Source of the DNA: Rugamonas fusca | GTDB taxonomy: Bacteria > Pseudomonadota > Gammaproteobacteria > Burkholderiales > Burkholderiaceae_D | Direction: 5' to 3' | NCBI RefSeq assembly: GCF_014042365.1 | Contig: NZ_JACEZS010000038.1 | Location: forward strand, 1 to 36,623 | DNA length: 36,623 nucleotides | Part shown: positions 6,985-15,405 of the stretch, one piece after another | Numbering within the stretch: position 1 is the stretch's first letter | Layout: each line of letters starts with the position of its first letter | Program-made: the position numbers and the translations under genes | Notes under the pieces: generated by a model | The model's input: the letters and a program-made list of their open reading frames with translations, nothing else | What the model was told of the DNA's origin: nothing | Database searches by the model: none

Positions 6985-7749
6985 TCAGCGGCCGTTGCTC
7001 CAGTGCTCGTAGATGCGGTTCAGTTCGCCGTTCGCCTTCAGTTTCAACAGCGCCTGGTCCAGCAAATGGTAGGTGGCGGGCGGGACTTTCTTGCTGACCC
7101 AGAAATAGATCGGTTCTTCCTTGAGCACGCCAGGCACCACGCGCACCTGGTCGCGCATGCCATTCTCGCGCACGATCCAGTTCAGCGACAGCTCGTTCAT
7201 GTAGAACAGCCGTCCGTGGCCGGCGATGATCTTCTTCAGGTTGACCACATTGTCGCTGCTGCTGTCATCGACCTTCAGCCCCAGCGCGCGCAACTGGTCC
7301 GAATAGCCGGCCCCGCGCGACGTGTTGATCAGCGGCTTGAGCTTGACGAGATCGTCAAGGCTGTCCACCTTGACCGGGTCGCCCGCGGCGGCCGCCACCC
7401 GGTGCCGCACCTGGTACAAGGGCTTGCCCGCGATGGTGGCAACAGCGCGCCGGCGCGCCGTGTCCAGCAGCGCACACGCGCAGGCCACGTTGCCGGACTC
7501 CAGGCCCTGTTCGATCACGGGAATGGAGCGGAATTCGTGCTGGCCGGTGAAGTGCAGCCGCGGCTCGACTTTCTCGATGGCCTGCAGGATGTCGGGGCAC
7601 ACGCCCTCGCTGTGCTCGCCCCGGTTGATCCACTTGGGCGGCAGGCTTTCCTGGGCCAGCACGGGCAAATTGACCACGCCGGCCCACGCGCCGGCAGGCC
7701 AGGACGCGAGCGTGACAGTGATCAGCAGTAGTAACCGTGGGATATTCAT
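6985..7749 (-). CDS. Periplasmic solute-binding protein (SBP_bac_3-like)
   Basis: This encodes 254 residues from the ATG at 7749, which has a GGAGG site; an upstream extension to 7803 is unlikely. A signal peptide ends AGAWAG near residue 23. The pattern CPDILQAIEKVEP...IPVIEQGLESGNVACACALLDT...LYQVRH is that of family-3 amino-acid-type binding domains, with the late block LKANGELNRIYEHW at the C-terminus. No permease or ATPase gene is adjacent. It may therefore feed a distant ABC system, act as a sensor partner, or be one of the many orphan binding proteins in Oxalobacteraceae. The ligand is not identifiable. The ALLDT and TSRGAG segments stand where family members contact the ligand. Confidence 0.8.
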   Translation of the reverse strand: MNIPRLLLLITVTLASWPAGAWAGVVNLPVLAQESLPPKWINRGEHSEGVCPDILQAIEKVEPRLHFTGQHEFRSIPVIEQGLESGNVACACALLDTARRRAVATIAGKPLYQVRHRVAAAAGDPVKVDSLDDLVKLKPLINTSRGAGYSDQLRALGLKVDDSSSDNVVNLKKIIAGHGRLFYMNELSLNWIVRENGMRDQVRVVPGVLKEEPIYFWVSKKVPPATYHLLDQALLKLKANGELNRIYEHWSNGR

Positions 7750-7837
7750 GTTGCCTCCAGCGACGATTCTAGACGCATCGCCTGGGGCACGCCAGCATTG
7801 CATCGTACAAGCTTGCCTGAAAAACGACGTCCGGCCA

Positions 7838-8827
7838 TCACAAGCCCGGGCTGGGGCGGGCCAGGTAATACCATTCGCATTGGGCCCCGGCTGCGCTGTC
7901 GGGAAACAGTATCACGCCGTCGAAGCCGGCCAGCACGGGCGTGCCATCGGCGCGGCGGCCGATTTCCTCGCCCTGGCGCACCGGATCGAAACTGGCCCAG
8001 TCGCGGCTGAAGCGGTCGCCGGCATGCTGCTTGTCATGCACCTCCACCATGCTCAGCACTTCCAGCGCGTTGTCGGGCACGGGGGGCGGCGCCGCCGCGC
8101 CGGTCAAACCGAGGAAGGCCAGCGTATTCAGGATCGCCTGGTAGGCCACTTGCGGCGCGTGCGGATCGGCGTGCTGGCCGCATTCCAGCGTGAGCGCATA
8201 GCCGCCCATGCTGCGCATGTATTCCGTGGTGCCCACGCCGTACCGTAGCACCGTAGCGAGCTGGTCGTTGCCATGCAGCCGCCGCTGCACGCCCTGGCCG
8301 TAGGTGCGTAGCCAGCCCTCCACGCAACGCCGCACGCCCAGCCGCCGCGCCAGCGCCCGTTCCTGGCGCGCATGGTGGAACGGTTCCAGCGGCCCGTCGT
8401 TGTCGCGTGGTCCCACCATCACGAACGGCGCGCTGTCGGCTTGGAACGAATGCAGGTCCAGCAGCACGTCATGGCCGGCCAACAGGGGACAGAGCCAGTT
8501 GGCCACGCGGTCCTCGAAATCCTGTGGCGCGGCGTTGGGGAACAGCTTGCGGTTCAGGTTGCGCTCGCCCGCGCGCTCGCCCTTGGCATAGGCCAGCGGA
8601 TTGGCCACCGGCACCAGCGTCAGGCAACCACGGGCGATATGCAGGGCGCCGCTGTCCAGTTCCACCATCAGGCGTTCGATGGCGCGCGTGCCGCAAGTTT
8701 CGTTGCCATGGACGGCGCCCAGCACGATCAGGCGCGGGCCGTCGCCCTGGCCGCGGTACTGGATGGACTTGAACTGCAGTTGGCTGGCGCTGCGCATCGG
8801 CTCAGGGCGGGGTTCAGGGACGGGCAT
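7838..8827 (-). CDS. AstE/AspA-type zinc deacylase (M14-like)
   Basis: This encodes 329 residues from the ATG at 8827, or 319 from the ATG at 8797. The longer form overlaps the upstream gene's stop by 14 nt. The zinc site is visible as GAVHGNETCGT (His and Glu ligands) and LDLHSFQ (third His), with a late catalytic-type Glu in TLECGQH. The family removes acyl groups from amino acids (succinylglutamate desuccinylase, aspartoacylase). The usual astCADB neighbours are absent, so it is probably not the arginine-catabolic AstE, and the substrate is open. It is co-directional and overlapping with the uncharacterised gene at 8814-9281. Confidence 0.85.
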   Translation of the reverse strand: MPVPEPRPEPMRSASQLQFKSIQYRGQGDGPRLIVLGAVHGNETCGTRAIERLMVELDSGALHIARGCLTLVPVANPLAYAKGERAGERNLNRKLFPNAAPQDFEDRVANWLCPLLAGHDVLLDLHSFQADSAPFVMVGPRDNDGPLEPFHHARQERALARRLGVRRCVEGWLRTYGQGVQRRLHGNDQLATVLRYGVGTTEYMRSMGGYALTLECGQHADPHAPQVAYQAILNTLAFLGLTGAAAPPPVPDNALEVLSMVEVHDKQHAGDRFSRDWASFDPVRQGEEIGRRADGTPVLAGFDGVILFPDSAAGAQCEWYYLARPSPGL

Positions 8828-9281
8828 CGATCACGTCGAACGGCACTTGCATGCCGCCCAGGTAAGCCATCAGGCTGCGGGCCCGGTCGCCATCGTCCTG
8901 GCCGGCGGTGCTGGCGATGGCCGCGCGCAGGCCCGGCAGCACTTCCGTCACATGGGGGCTGCGGTAGGCTTCGATCAGCAGCAAGGCCAGTTCCGTGGCG
9001 CGGCCGCGGTTGTTGCGCATGCGCTGCTCCAGCACGGCCAGCAGCGCGCGCTGCATGCGCGGCGTGGGATTGGTGATGTAGCCGAACACGAGCGGCGTGT
9101 TGGTGATGGCGTCGCACAGCCGCTGTTCGATCTGTTCCGGTTTGACATCGGACGCGATATCGAAATAGGCGCCATTCCAGCGCGTGCGCGCGTAGGGATG
9201 GCCGGGCGGAAACGCGTCGGCCGTCTCGAAGCCGCACACGCGGCTCAGGTGGCGCAGCCAGGCGAAAATGGTGGAAGTCAT
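8814..9281 (-). CDS. Uncharacterised 155-residue protein
   Basis: This encodes 155 residues with no signal peptide and no membrane segment. It looks mostly helical (FGYITNPTPRMQRALLAVLEQRMRN in pieces), with an N-terminal aromatic part containing RWNGAYFDIASDV. I do not recognise the family. The start at 9281 is the first ATG of the frame. The reading frame and its base composition fit a real gene, and the stop overlaps the start of the AstE-like gene, so the two are probably translated together. Its job may be linked to the deacylase, but nothing in the sequence says how. Confidence 0.7.
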   Translation of the reverse strand: MTSTIFAWLRHLSRVCGFETADAFPPGHPYARTRWNGAYFDIASDVKPEQIEQRLCDAITNTPLVFGYITNPTPRMQRALLAVLEQRMRNNRGRATELALLLIEAYRSPHVTEVLPGLRAAIASTAGQDDGDRARSLMAYLGGMQVPFDVIDARP

Positions 9282-9339
9282 GGCGCCATTTTAGCTGCAA
9301 TGCAAGGCCAGCGGCAGTGGTGCCGCAGGTGCAAGAGGA

Positions 9340-9371
9340 CCCGCCCCGGATGTGCGCAATCCGGCGGCGGG
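9340..9371 (-). terminator. Candidate terminator of the pirin gene
   Basis: The arms ccggat (9346-9351) and atccgg (9359-9364) are extended outwards by cccgcc and ggcggg with one bulged base. The hairpin lies just behind the pirin stop on the minus strand. The following bases are T-rich only weakly (tcctctt). Confidence 0.4.
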
Positions 9372-9393
9372 TGTGATCGTTGTCTGGAGCTTG

Positions 9394-10284
9394 TCAGCCC
9401 TGGGCTTCCTCACCCAGGCGTCCGGCGCGGAAGTCTTCCACGGCCGCGAAAATCTCGGCCTGGGTGTTCATCACGAACGGGCCGTATTGCGCGATCGGCT
9501 CGTTCAGGGGCTGGCCCGACAGCAGGATCGCCCGGCTGGCCTCGGCCGCGTGCAGCGTCACGCCATCGGCGCCGGCCGTGTTGGCCAGGATGGCCATCGC
9601 CTTCGACGGCACCGCCTTGTCGCCCACGGTGACCGTGCCGCGATAGGTGTACAGGAAAGCGTTGTGGCCCTGGGGCAGCAACTGGCTGAAGCTGGCGCCG
9701 GCCGGAATCTCCAGGTCCAGGTACAGCGGCTCAGTCACCTCGCGCTGCACGGCGCCGTCCACGCCGTGGCTGCGGCCGGCGATCACGCGCACCGTCACGC
9801 CCTCGGGCGTGGTGTAGCGGGGGATGTCCGCGCTGTCGAAGTCGCGATACCAGGGCTGGCGCATCTTGTCGCGCGCGGGCAGGTTCAGCCACAGCTGGAA
9901 GCCTTCCATCACGCCTTCCTCCTGCTCCGGCATTTCCGAGTGGATCACGCCGCGACCGGCCGTCATCCACTGCACGCCGCCGCTGGTGAGCAAGCCTTCG
10001 TGCCCGGCGCTGTCCTTGTGGCGCATGCGGCCGGTGAGCATGTAGGACACGGTTTCAAAGCCCCGGTGCGGGTGCGACGGGAAGCCGGCGATGTAGTCGT
10101 TGGCTTCATCGCTGCCGAAGGCGTCCAGCATCAGGAACGGGTCGAGGCGGCGCTGCAGGGACTGGGTCAGGACGCGGTTGATCTTCACGCCGGCCCCATC
10201 CATCACGGCCTGGCCATGGATGATGCGTTCCACCGCGCGGCCTTGCCGCACTTGCTCGGGTACTGCGTTCGTCATCTGTGTCAT
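9394..10284 (-). CDS. Pirin family protein
   Basis: This encodes 296 residues from the ATG at 10284, which has a GGAGAG site; a GTG one codon earlier is possible. It has the two-cupin pirin fold. Metal-binding residues are seen in FPSHPHRGFET (two His) and in GVIHSEMPE (His and Glu) about 45 residues later, so the N-terminal iron site is intact. Bacterial pirins include quercetinases and regulators of central metabolism, and the fold alone does not choose between them. It sits beside azoR and an OYE reductase lies nearby, which fits a role in aromatic, quinone or electrophile metabolism. It is probably transcribed with azoR upstream. Confidence 0.92.
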   Translation of the reverse strand: MTQMTNAVPEQVRQGRAVERIIHGQAVMDGAGVKINRVLTQSLQRRLDPFLMLDAFGSDEANDYIAGFPSHPHRGFETVSYMLTGRMRHKDSAGHEGLLTSGGVQWMTAGRGVIHSEMPEQEEGVMEGFQLWLNLPARDKMRQPWYRDFDSADIPRYTTPEGVTVRVIAGRSHGVDGAVQREVTEPLYLDLEIPAGASFSQLLPQGHNAFLYTYRGTVTVGDKAVPSKAMAILANTAGADGVTLHAAEASRAILLSGQPLNEPIAQYGPFVMNTQAEIFAAVEDFRAGRLGEEAQG

Positions 10285-10339
10285 CACTCTCTCCAGTGTG
10301 GGCGCGCCGCCTGCGGCACGCCATGTTGCTTGACTAGGG

Positions 10340-10939
10340 TTATACCAGTACCGCGTTGATTTCCGCGTCGGCCTGGGCTTGCGCCTTGGCCACCGCTTCC
10401 GGGCCCAGGCCCATGCCTTCAGCGTACACGAACTGCACGTCCGTCAGGCCCAGGAAGGCCAGGAAGGTCTTCAGGTGCGGCAACTGGGTGTCGGACGGCG
10501 CGCCGCGGTGCATGCCGCCGCGTGCCACGGCCACGTACACTTTCTTGCCGGTCAGCAGGCCGACGGGCCCGGTGGCCGTGTACTTGAAGGTCACGCCGGC
10601 GCGGGCGATGGCGTCGAACCAGCTTTTCAGTTGCACGGTGATGCCGAAGTTGTACATGGGCGAACCGATCACGATCACGTCGGCCGCCTGCACCTGGGCG
10701 ATCAGCGCGTCGTCCAGGGCCACGCGGGCCGCTTGCTCGGCGTTGCGCTGGTCGGCCGGCGTGAACAGGGCCTGCAGGGCGGCCTCGTCCAGCACGGGGT
10801 GAGGCTGGGTGGCCAGGTCGCGGCGCGTCACGCTGACGTTGGCGGCGGTGGCGCTCAGCTTGGCCACCAGGGCGTCGGCCAGGCGGGTCGATTCGGAACC
10901 GTTGCTGCGGGCGCTGGAATTGATTTGCAGGATGTTCAT
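10340..10939 (-). CDS. azoR: FMN-dependent NADH-azoreductase
   Basis: This encodes 199 residues from the ATG at 10939, preceded by a GGAG site. The flavodoxin-like fold is indicated by INSSARSNGSEST (phosphate-binding loop) and SPMYNFGITVQLKSWFD, the AzoR signature around the flavin. The C-terminal ARGGMH segment is also typical. AzoR enzymes reduce azo dyes and, more relevantly, quinones in two-electron steps using NADH. The gene is divergent from a LysR-type regulator 113 bp away, which is a common arrangement in which the regulator controls it. Pirin follows in the same direction. Confidence 0.92.
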   Translation of the reverse strand: MNILQINSSARSNGSESTRLADALVAKLSATAANVSVTRRDLATQPHPVLDEAALQALFTPADQRNAEQAARVALDDALIAQVQAADVIVIGSPMYNFGITVQLKSWFDAIARAGVTFKYTATGPVGLLTGKKVYVAVARGGMHRGAPSDTQLPHLKTFLAFLGLTDVQFVYAEGMGLGPEAVAKAQAQADAEINAVLV

Positions 10940-10978
10940 GGTGTGCTCCGTTTCTGTGGGGTTGTTGTTACGATGGAA

Positions 10979-10993
10979 GAACTTTATCAGTTC
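10979..10993. promoter_or_regulatory. Candidate LysR-type operator between azoR and its regulator
   Basis: The dyad GAAC-N7-GTTC lies in the 113-bp divergent region. A further TGGAAC half-site at 11041-11046 sits just before the regulator start. LysR-type proteins bind such interrupted dyads; assignment is by position only. Confidence 0.4.
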
Positions 10994-11052
10994 CAAAAAC
11001 GTGCCGGAAGCCGTTAAAATGGATAACATTAGTCCACTGATGGAACAATCTC

Positions 11053-11958
11053 ATGGAAATCGACCCTGGCGACTTGCTGCTGTTTGCCCGTATCGTCGAG
11101 TGCGGCAGTTTCAGCCTGGCCGCTGCCCGCGTGCAATTGCCCAAGTCCACCGTCTCGCGCCGCCTGTCCCTGCTGGAAACGCAACTGGGCGAGCGCTTGC
11201 TCCAGCGCACCACGCGCAAGCTGGTATTGACGGAATTTGGCGCCAGCCTGCTGGAACACGCGCGCCGGGTCACGGAGGAGACGGAGGCGGCCGGCGCGCT
11301 GGCCCAGCACCGGCAGGGCGCGCCCAGCGGCTTGCTGCGCGTGTCCATGCCGGCCGACTTCGCTAACCTGGTGATGGGCGCGCTGCTGGCCCGCTTCATG
11401 AACCAATACCCGGCCATTGCGCTGGAGCTGGACTTGTCGCCGCGCCGGGTCGACCTGGTGGCCGAGAACTTCGACCTGGCCATCCGCATGGGCGCGCTGC
11501 CGGACGACGCCACGCTGGCGGCGCGGCGCATCGTGCTGAGCACGCTGGGCTTGTACGCGGCGCCCGCTTACACGGGCTTGCGCGGCTTGCCAGAACATCC
11601 CGATGACCTGTTCCAGCATGATCTGCTGAGCCTGCCGCCGCGCACGAACGGCCTCACGCGCTGGACCCTGCAGCGCGGCAAGACGTTGTGGGAGCGGGAC
11701 TTGCCGGTGCGGATGATGGCCAATTCACCGGACTTGCTGGTGCGCATGGCGCGCACGGGCGTGGGCATCGCGGCCAGCACCGAGCAGCTGGCGCTGCCTT
11801 ATCTGCAAACGGGGGAGCTGGTGCGGGTGTTGCCGGACTGGTGTTTTCCCACCGTCACAGCCTGGGCCGTGTTCCCCGGTCGCCGGCTGATGCCGGCCAA
11901 GACCAGGGTATTCCTCGATATGCTGGAGGCGAGCTTCGAGGCTGGCGCCGCCGTGTGA
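11053..11958 (+). CDS. LysR-family transcriptional regulator
   Basis: This encodes 301 residues, the usual length. The N-terminal winged helix is clear (GSFSLAAARVQLPKSTVSRR followed by LETQLGERLLQRTTRKLVLTEFG), and the rest is the two-lobed effector domain. The pattern DLAIRMGALPDDATLAARRI is characteristic of the CrgA/AaeR-like subgroup that often controls adjacent oxidoreductases. The gene is divergent from azoR, so it probably regulates azoR and perhaps pirin in response to quinones or aromatic compounds. It ends 10 nt before the convergent psd gene. Confidence 0.92.
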   Translation: MEIDPGDLLLFARIVECGSFSLAAARVQLPKSTVSRRLSLLETQLGERLLQRTTRKLVLTEFGASLLEHARRVTEETEAAGALAQHRQGAPSGLLRVSMPADFANLVMGALLARFMNQYPAIALELDLSPRRVDLVAENFDLAIRMGALPDDATLAARRIVLSTLGLYAAPAYTGLRGLPEHPDDLFQHDLLSLPPRTNGLTRWTLQRGKTLWERDLPVRMMANSPDLLVRMARTGVGIAASTEQLALPYLQTGELVRVLPDWCFPTVTAWAVFPGRRLMPAKTRVFLDMLEASFEAGAAV

Positions 11959-11968
11959 CGGCGGGTGC

Positions 11969-12814
11969 TTATTGGGCCTCGCCCATCATTTCGCCCAGGC
12001 GGACGGCGGCCGCCGGCTGCCAGCCGGCATTGAAGCGGATCGTGCCCTTGGGGAACAGCATGACGACGGTGGAGCCGAGCAGGAAGCGGCCCATTTCCTC
12101 GCCCTTTTTCAGCACGATGTTCTGGTCGCCGTAAGTCCATTCGCGCACCTCGGCCGTGCGCGGCGGGTTGACCACGCCGTGCCAGGTGGTGGCCATGCTG
12201 CCGACGATGGTGGCGCCCACCAGCGTCAGCACGAAGGGGCCGTGCGCGCCTTCGAACACGCACACCACGCGCTCGTTGCGGGCGAAGAGGCCGGGGACGC
12301 CGCGCGCCGTGGTCGGGTTGACGGAGAACAGGGCGCCCGGAATGTAGATCATCCGGGTCAGCTTGCCATCGCAGGGCATGTGGATGCGGTGGTAATCACG
12401 GGGGCTCAGGTACAGGTTGGCGAAGCTGCCGTGACGGAAGTGCTCGGCCAGCACGCGGTCGCCGCCCAGCAGGGCGGTGGTGCTGAAGCGGTGGCCCTTG
12501 GCCTGGAAGATCTGGTCATCCTCGATGGCGCCGAACTGGCTGATGCGGCCATCGACGGGGCAGACGTAGGCGGCCGGCGCCAGCGGGCGCGCGTCCGGAC
12601 GCAATGCGCGCGTGAAGAAATCGTTGAAGCTGGCGTAATGGCTGATATCGGGATCGAGCGCTTCGGCCATGTTGACGTCGTAGCGGCCCACGAACCAGCG
12701 AATCAGGCTGGCCGTGGCCGAACCGCCCTTGGCGCCGGCCACCCGTCCGGCGAAATTGGTCAGCGCTCCCTTGGGAAGCAGGTATTGAGGCAGCACGGCA
12801 AGGCGGTCGGACAC
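11969..12814 (-). CDS. psd: Phosphatidylserine decarboxylase proenzyme
   Basis: This encodes 281 residues from a GTG start at 12814; the only nearby ATG runs straight into a stop. It makes phosphatidylethanolamine from phosphatidylserine at the inner membrane. The proenzyme self-cleaves at LGST, where Ser248 becomes the pyruvoyl group; FLLGSTVVMLFPKG is intact. PVDGRI and SPRDYHRIHMP supply the Asp and His of the self-cleavage triad. Length and motifs match the bacterial type I enzyme. It appears monocistronic, and the long region upstream is shared with the divergent H-NS-like gene. Confidence 0.95.
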   Translation of the reverse strand: MSDRLAVLPQYLLPKGALTNFAGRVAGAKGGSATASLIRWFVGRYDVNMAEALDPDISHYASFNDFFTRALRPDARPLAPAAYVCPVDGRISQFGAIEDDQIFQAKGHRFSTTALLGGDRVLAEHFRHGSFANLYLSPRDYHRIHMPCDGKLTRMIYIPGALFSVNPTTARGVPGLFARNERVVCVFEGAHGPFVLTLVGATIVGSMATTWHGVVNPPRTAEVREWTYGDQNIVLKKGEEMGRFLLGSTVVMLFPKGTIRFNAGWQPAAAVRLGEMMGEAQ

Positions 12815-13220
12815 GATAGTTAATCCATGGCGAATAAATGGTGACGCATTATAGCGTCGTGCTGCGGGAAATACGTACTTCCGGCGCTAGGGCATACCAT
12901 CTAGTGGCGACGGTGCGATGGCGGCGGCACTTTATCCGGGATTTAACTACTTGAGTATTGCGCTGTAACAAACGTGGTTGCATGCGGGCGCGGGCGGCGC
13001 TATTGCCGCCGCATCTTGAAATACAATCAGATAGTTGTAGAAATTATTCCCGATTCTATTTATATTGGTATTTGTTGTGTATATCGCCATAAAATTTCAC
13101 CAGTCTTATGGTAAATTGACACTTCGTGAATTCTCACGCAATGTCACACCGAGAGTTAAGTCACAACGCCACGAAAGACGAGTTTAAACATTCGCTCTCA
13201 ACCGTTCAAAGGATATAAAT
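12815..13220. other. AT-rich 406-bp divergent control region (psd / H-NS-like)
   Basis: No gene is seen here. The half nearer the H-NS-like gene (about 13020-13200) is clearly AT-rich against the GC-rich background, with runs such as tctatttatattgg and ccataaaatttc. This is typical of a promoter subject to H-NS-type autoregulation. A small ggcggc/gccgcc hairpin lies near 12994-13010 without a T tract. I see no tRNA-like cloverleaf. Confidence 0.6.
13116..13144 (+). promoter_or_regulatory. Candidate sigma-70 promoter of the H-NS-like gene
   Basis: A perfect TTGACA lies at 13116-13121. The best-spaced -10 (17 nt) is the weak CAATGT at 13139-13144. This would give a leader of about 70 nt before the ATG at 13221. 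Confidence 0.4.
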
Positions 13221-13511
13221 ATGACGACGTACCAGGAATACAAAGCAAAGATCGCGGAATTGGAAAGCCTGGCCGAAACCGCACGCAAGAATGAATTGCA
13301 GGCTGCCAAGGAGCAAATCGCCGCCATTATGCGCGACTATGGCCTGACGCTGGCCGACCTGGGTGGCGTCACCAAAGCCAAGCCCGCCAAGACGCGCGCG
13401 CCCGTGCCCACCAAATATCGCGACGAGGCCACCGGCCAGACCTGGACCGGCCGCGGCCGTGCGCCCAAGTGGCTGGAAGGTAAAGACAAGGAACAATATC
13501 TGATCAAGTAA
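13221..13511 (+). CDS. H-NS-family nucleoid-associated protein
   Basis: This encodes 96 residues, normal for the short betaproteobacterial H-NS type. An AAAGGA site precedes the ATG. Residues 1-45 form a charged helical oligomerisation segment (YKAKIAELESLAETARK). Residues 51-65 are a basic linker rich in Lys, Ala and Pro. Residues 66-96 carry the DNA-binding signature YRDEATGQTWTGRGRAPKWL with the RGR-like minor-groove hook. The family binds and silences AT-rich, often horizontally acquired DNA. The AT-rich leader suggests autoregulation. Genomes of this group usually carry several paralogues, so the exact name is left open. Confidence 0.93.
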   Translation: MTTYQEYKAKIAELESLAETARKNELQAAKEQIAAIMRDYGLTLADLGGVTKAKPAKTRAPVPTKYRDEATGQTWTGRGRAPKWLEGKDKEQYLIK

Positions 13512-13587
13512 GGGGGGATCGGGAACGTACGCTGGCGTTTATTCCGGCGGCAGCGTTCCATTGTCATCATCCTCGAAACCGCCGGTA

Positions 13588-13622
13588 CGGACGTTTGTGC
13601 AAACGTCCGGCGGCGGGGTTAT
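13588..13622 (+). terminator. Candidate terminator after the H-NS-like gene
   Basis: A perfect 9-bp stem cggacgttt/aaacgtccg (13588-13596, 13601-13609) with a GTGC loop is extended by ccgcc/ggcgg pairs around a short bulge. It lies about 75 nt after the stop. The T-rich stretch comes only after a few GC bases, so efficiency is uncertain. Nothing else is evident in the 259-bp gap. Confidence 0.5.
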
Positions 13623-13770
13623 CGTGTTTTATCGCCGGCGGTATATTCATGCCGCCTATTCCCCCTTTCCTGTTGCTTTTGTGATGAAAGGGAATCGCAC
13701 GCAGCGCGTTTCTTGCGCTATCACTTGTTTAGGGCAATGCTGTCCACGGCGATCTGTGGGATGATGGGCC

Positions 13771-14391
13771 ATGCTTGCCATTTCACTATTTCCACTCAAT
13801 ACGGTGTTATTCCCCGACGGGCACCTGCCTTTGCAAGTGTTCGAAGTGCGCTACCTGGACCTGATCAAACGATGTATCGCCGAGGATGAGCAATTCGGCG
13901 TCGTGCCCTTGCTGGAGGGCAGCGAGGTGCAATTGCCGGAGCAGCAGCAAGTGCTGGCGGGCGCCGGCACCATGGCCCGCATCCAGGATTGGTCGGCGCC
14001 CATGCCGGGCTTGCTGCGCGTGTCGTGCGTGGGCACCACGCGCTTCCAGGTGCGCAGCGCCGAGCGGCTCAAGCATGGTTTGTGGGTGGCCGAAGTCGAT
14101 CCCCTCGCTGGTGACCGGGTGGTGCCCGTGCCCGAAGAGCAGCGCAACGTGGCCGATGCGCTGGCCTCCCTGATCCGCTCGCTGGAGAAAAAACAGATTT
14201 CCACCGCCAATATGCACCTGGCCCCGCCGTACCGGCTCGACGAGGCCGGCTGGGTGGCCAACCGCTGGTGCGAATTGCTGCGCCTGGACTTGCGTGACAA
14301 GCAGCGCCTGCTGTTGCAGGACAATCCCGTGCTGCGGCTGGAACTGATCCAGGACTTGTTGAACGAAAACGGCCTGCTGGCCAGTCAATGA
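13771..14391 (+). CDS. Lon N-terminal (substrate-binding) domain protein
   Basis: This encodes 206 residues: a stand-alone Lon-N/PUA-like domain without ATPase or protease parts. The N-terminus ISLFPLNTVLFPDGHLPLQV and the strand FEVRYLDLIKRCIAED are the family signature, followed by VGTTRFQV in the small beta domain and a helical C-terminal half. Such single-domain proteins are widespread in Proteobacteria. A role as an adaptor or substrate recogniser is suggested from the Lon domain but is not shown. It is convergent with the EamA transporter gene, 16 nt away. Confidence 0.88.
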   Translation: MLAISLFPLNTVLFPDGHLPLQVFEVRYLDLIKRCIAEDEQFGVVPLLEGSEVQLPEQQQVLAGAGTMARIQDWSAPMPGLLRVSCVGTTRFQVRSAERLKHGLWVAEVDPLAGDRVVPVPEEQRNVADALASLIRSLEKKQISTANMHLAPPYRLDEAGWVANRWCELLRLDLRDKQRLLLQDNPVLRLELIQDLLNENGLLASQ

Positions 14392-14407
14392 CGCGGCGCG
14401 GGCGCCG

Positions 14408-15355
14408 TCAGTGCGCTTGCTCGCGCGCATGCACGCGCACCGACCACACCACGCCCACGATCAGCAGCACGATGGCCGCCAGTTCCAGCGTGCGCGGCCA
14501 GTGCTGCTGGTAGAGGAAGCCGTAGAGCAGGGCGAACAGCGTTTCGAACAGGATCAGCTGGCCCGACAGCGTGACGGGGACGCGGCGGCTGGCCACGTTC
14601 CACAAATGGTTGCCGATTACGGAAGCGCCCAAGGCCAGCAGGGCGTTGACGATCCAGAACCTGCCCCAGTGGCGCCCGCTGGCCGCGCCGGCCGCGCCCG
14701 TCACATCCGCATGGTAGACGGCGAAGGCGGCCAGTCCGATCAGCAACGCGATCAGGCCGCTGGACAGGCCATACAGGGCCGACCATTCGCCGCTGCTGAA
14801 GTGGGCATTGCGCTTCAGGTAGCGCGCATTGTCGAGGGTGTACCAGCTCCAGCACAGCAGCGCGCCGCTGGCGCACAGCACGCCGACGAGCTTCTGGCCG
14901 ATGCCAGTGCCGGTGCCCCCGCTGTCATGGGTGAACACGTCGATGTTGATGCAGACGATGCCGGCCGTGACCACCAGCAGCGGCCCGGCCAGCTGGCGCA
15001 GCGGCACCGAGCCGTGGTCCTTGTGCCCCATCAGCGTGACGGCGATCGGCAGCACGCCGATGATGAGCGAGGTGGGCGCCACGCCCGCCAGCTTCACCCC
15101 CAGCGACAGCAGCATGTAATAGACGATGTTGCCGGCCAGCGCGTGGCGCAGCAGTGCAAGGTAGTCGGCGCGCCCGAGCCGGCGCAGCAGGCTGCCCAGG
15201 CGCGGCAGCATCAGGCCGGCCGCGATGGCGCCATAGGCCACATAGCGGCCCACGGCCAGTTCCAGTGGCGAGTAGGCCGCCATCAGTTCCGGCACGATGA
15301 ACACCATGCCCCACATCGCGCCGGCCAGCAAGCCGCACAACACGCCATTCCACAT
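14408..15355 (-). CDS. EamA/DMT-family transporter
   Basis: This encodes 315 residues with about ten hydrophobic helices arranged as two EamA repeats; the second begins near residue 155. The N-terminal GLLAGAMWGMVFIVPEL and ELAVGRYVAYG segments fit the family, as does ASVIGNHLWNVASRRVPVTL in the second repeat. These inner-membrane carriers export metabolites or amino acids, and the substrate cannot be read from sequence. It is the last of three minus-strand genes (trpS, DUF1294, this one), 50 nt behind the DUF1294 gene, so it may be on the trpS transcript. Confidence 0.9.
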   Translation of the reverse strand: MWNGVLCGLLAGAMWGMVFIVPELMAAYSPLELAVGRYVAYGAIAAGLMLPRLGSLLRRLGRADYLALLRHALAGNIVYYMLLSLGVKLAGVAPTSLIIGVLPIAVTLMGHKDHGSVPLRQLAGPLLVVTAGIVCINIDVFTHDSGGTGTGIGQKLVGVLCASGALLCWSWYTLDNARYLKRNAHFSSGEWSALYGLSSGLIALLIGLAAFAVYHADVTGAAGAASGRHWGRFWIVNALLALGASVIGNHLWNVASRRVPVTLSGQLILFETLFALLYGFLYQQHWPRTLELAAIVLLIVGVVWSVRVHAREQAH

Positions 15356-15405
15356 CGGCCTGGGTTCTTTCTACGTTGATGGTTGGCCGGACCGGTGGTT
15401 GGCCT

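Noticed and set aside
12994..13010. Hairpin in the psd/H-NS intergenic region as a small RNA terminator
   Set aside because: There is no T tract and no promoter-like sequence at a suitable distance.
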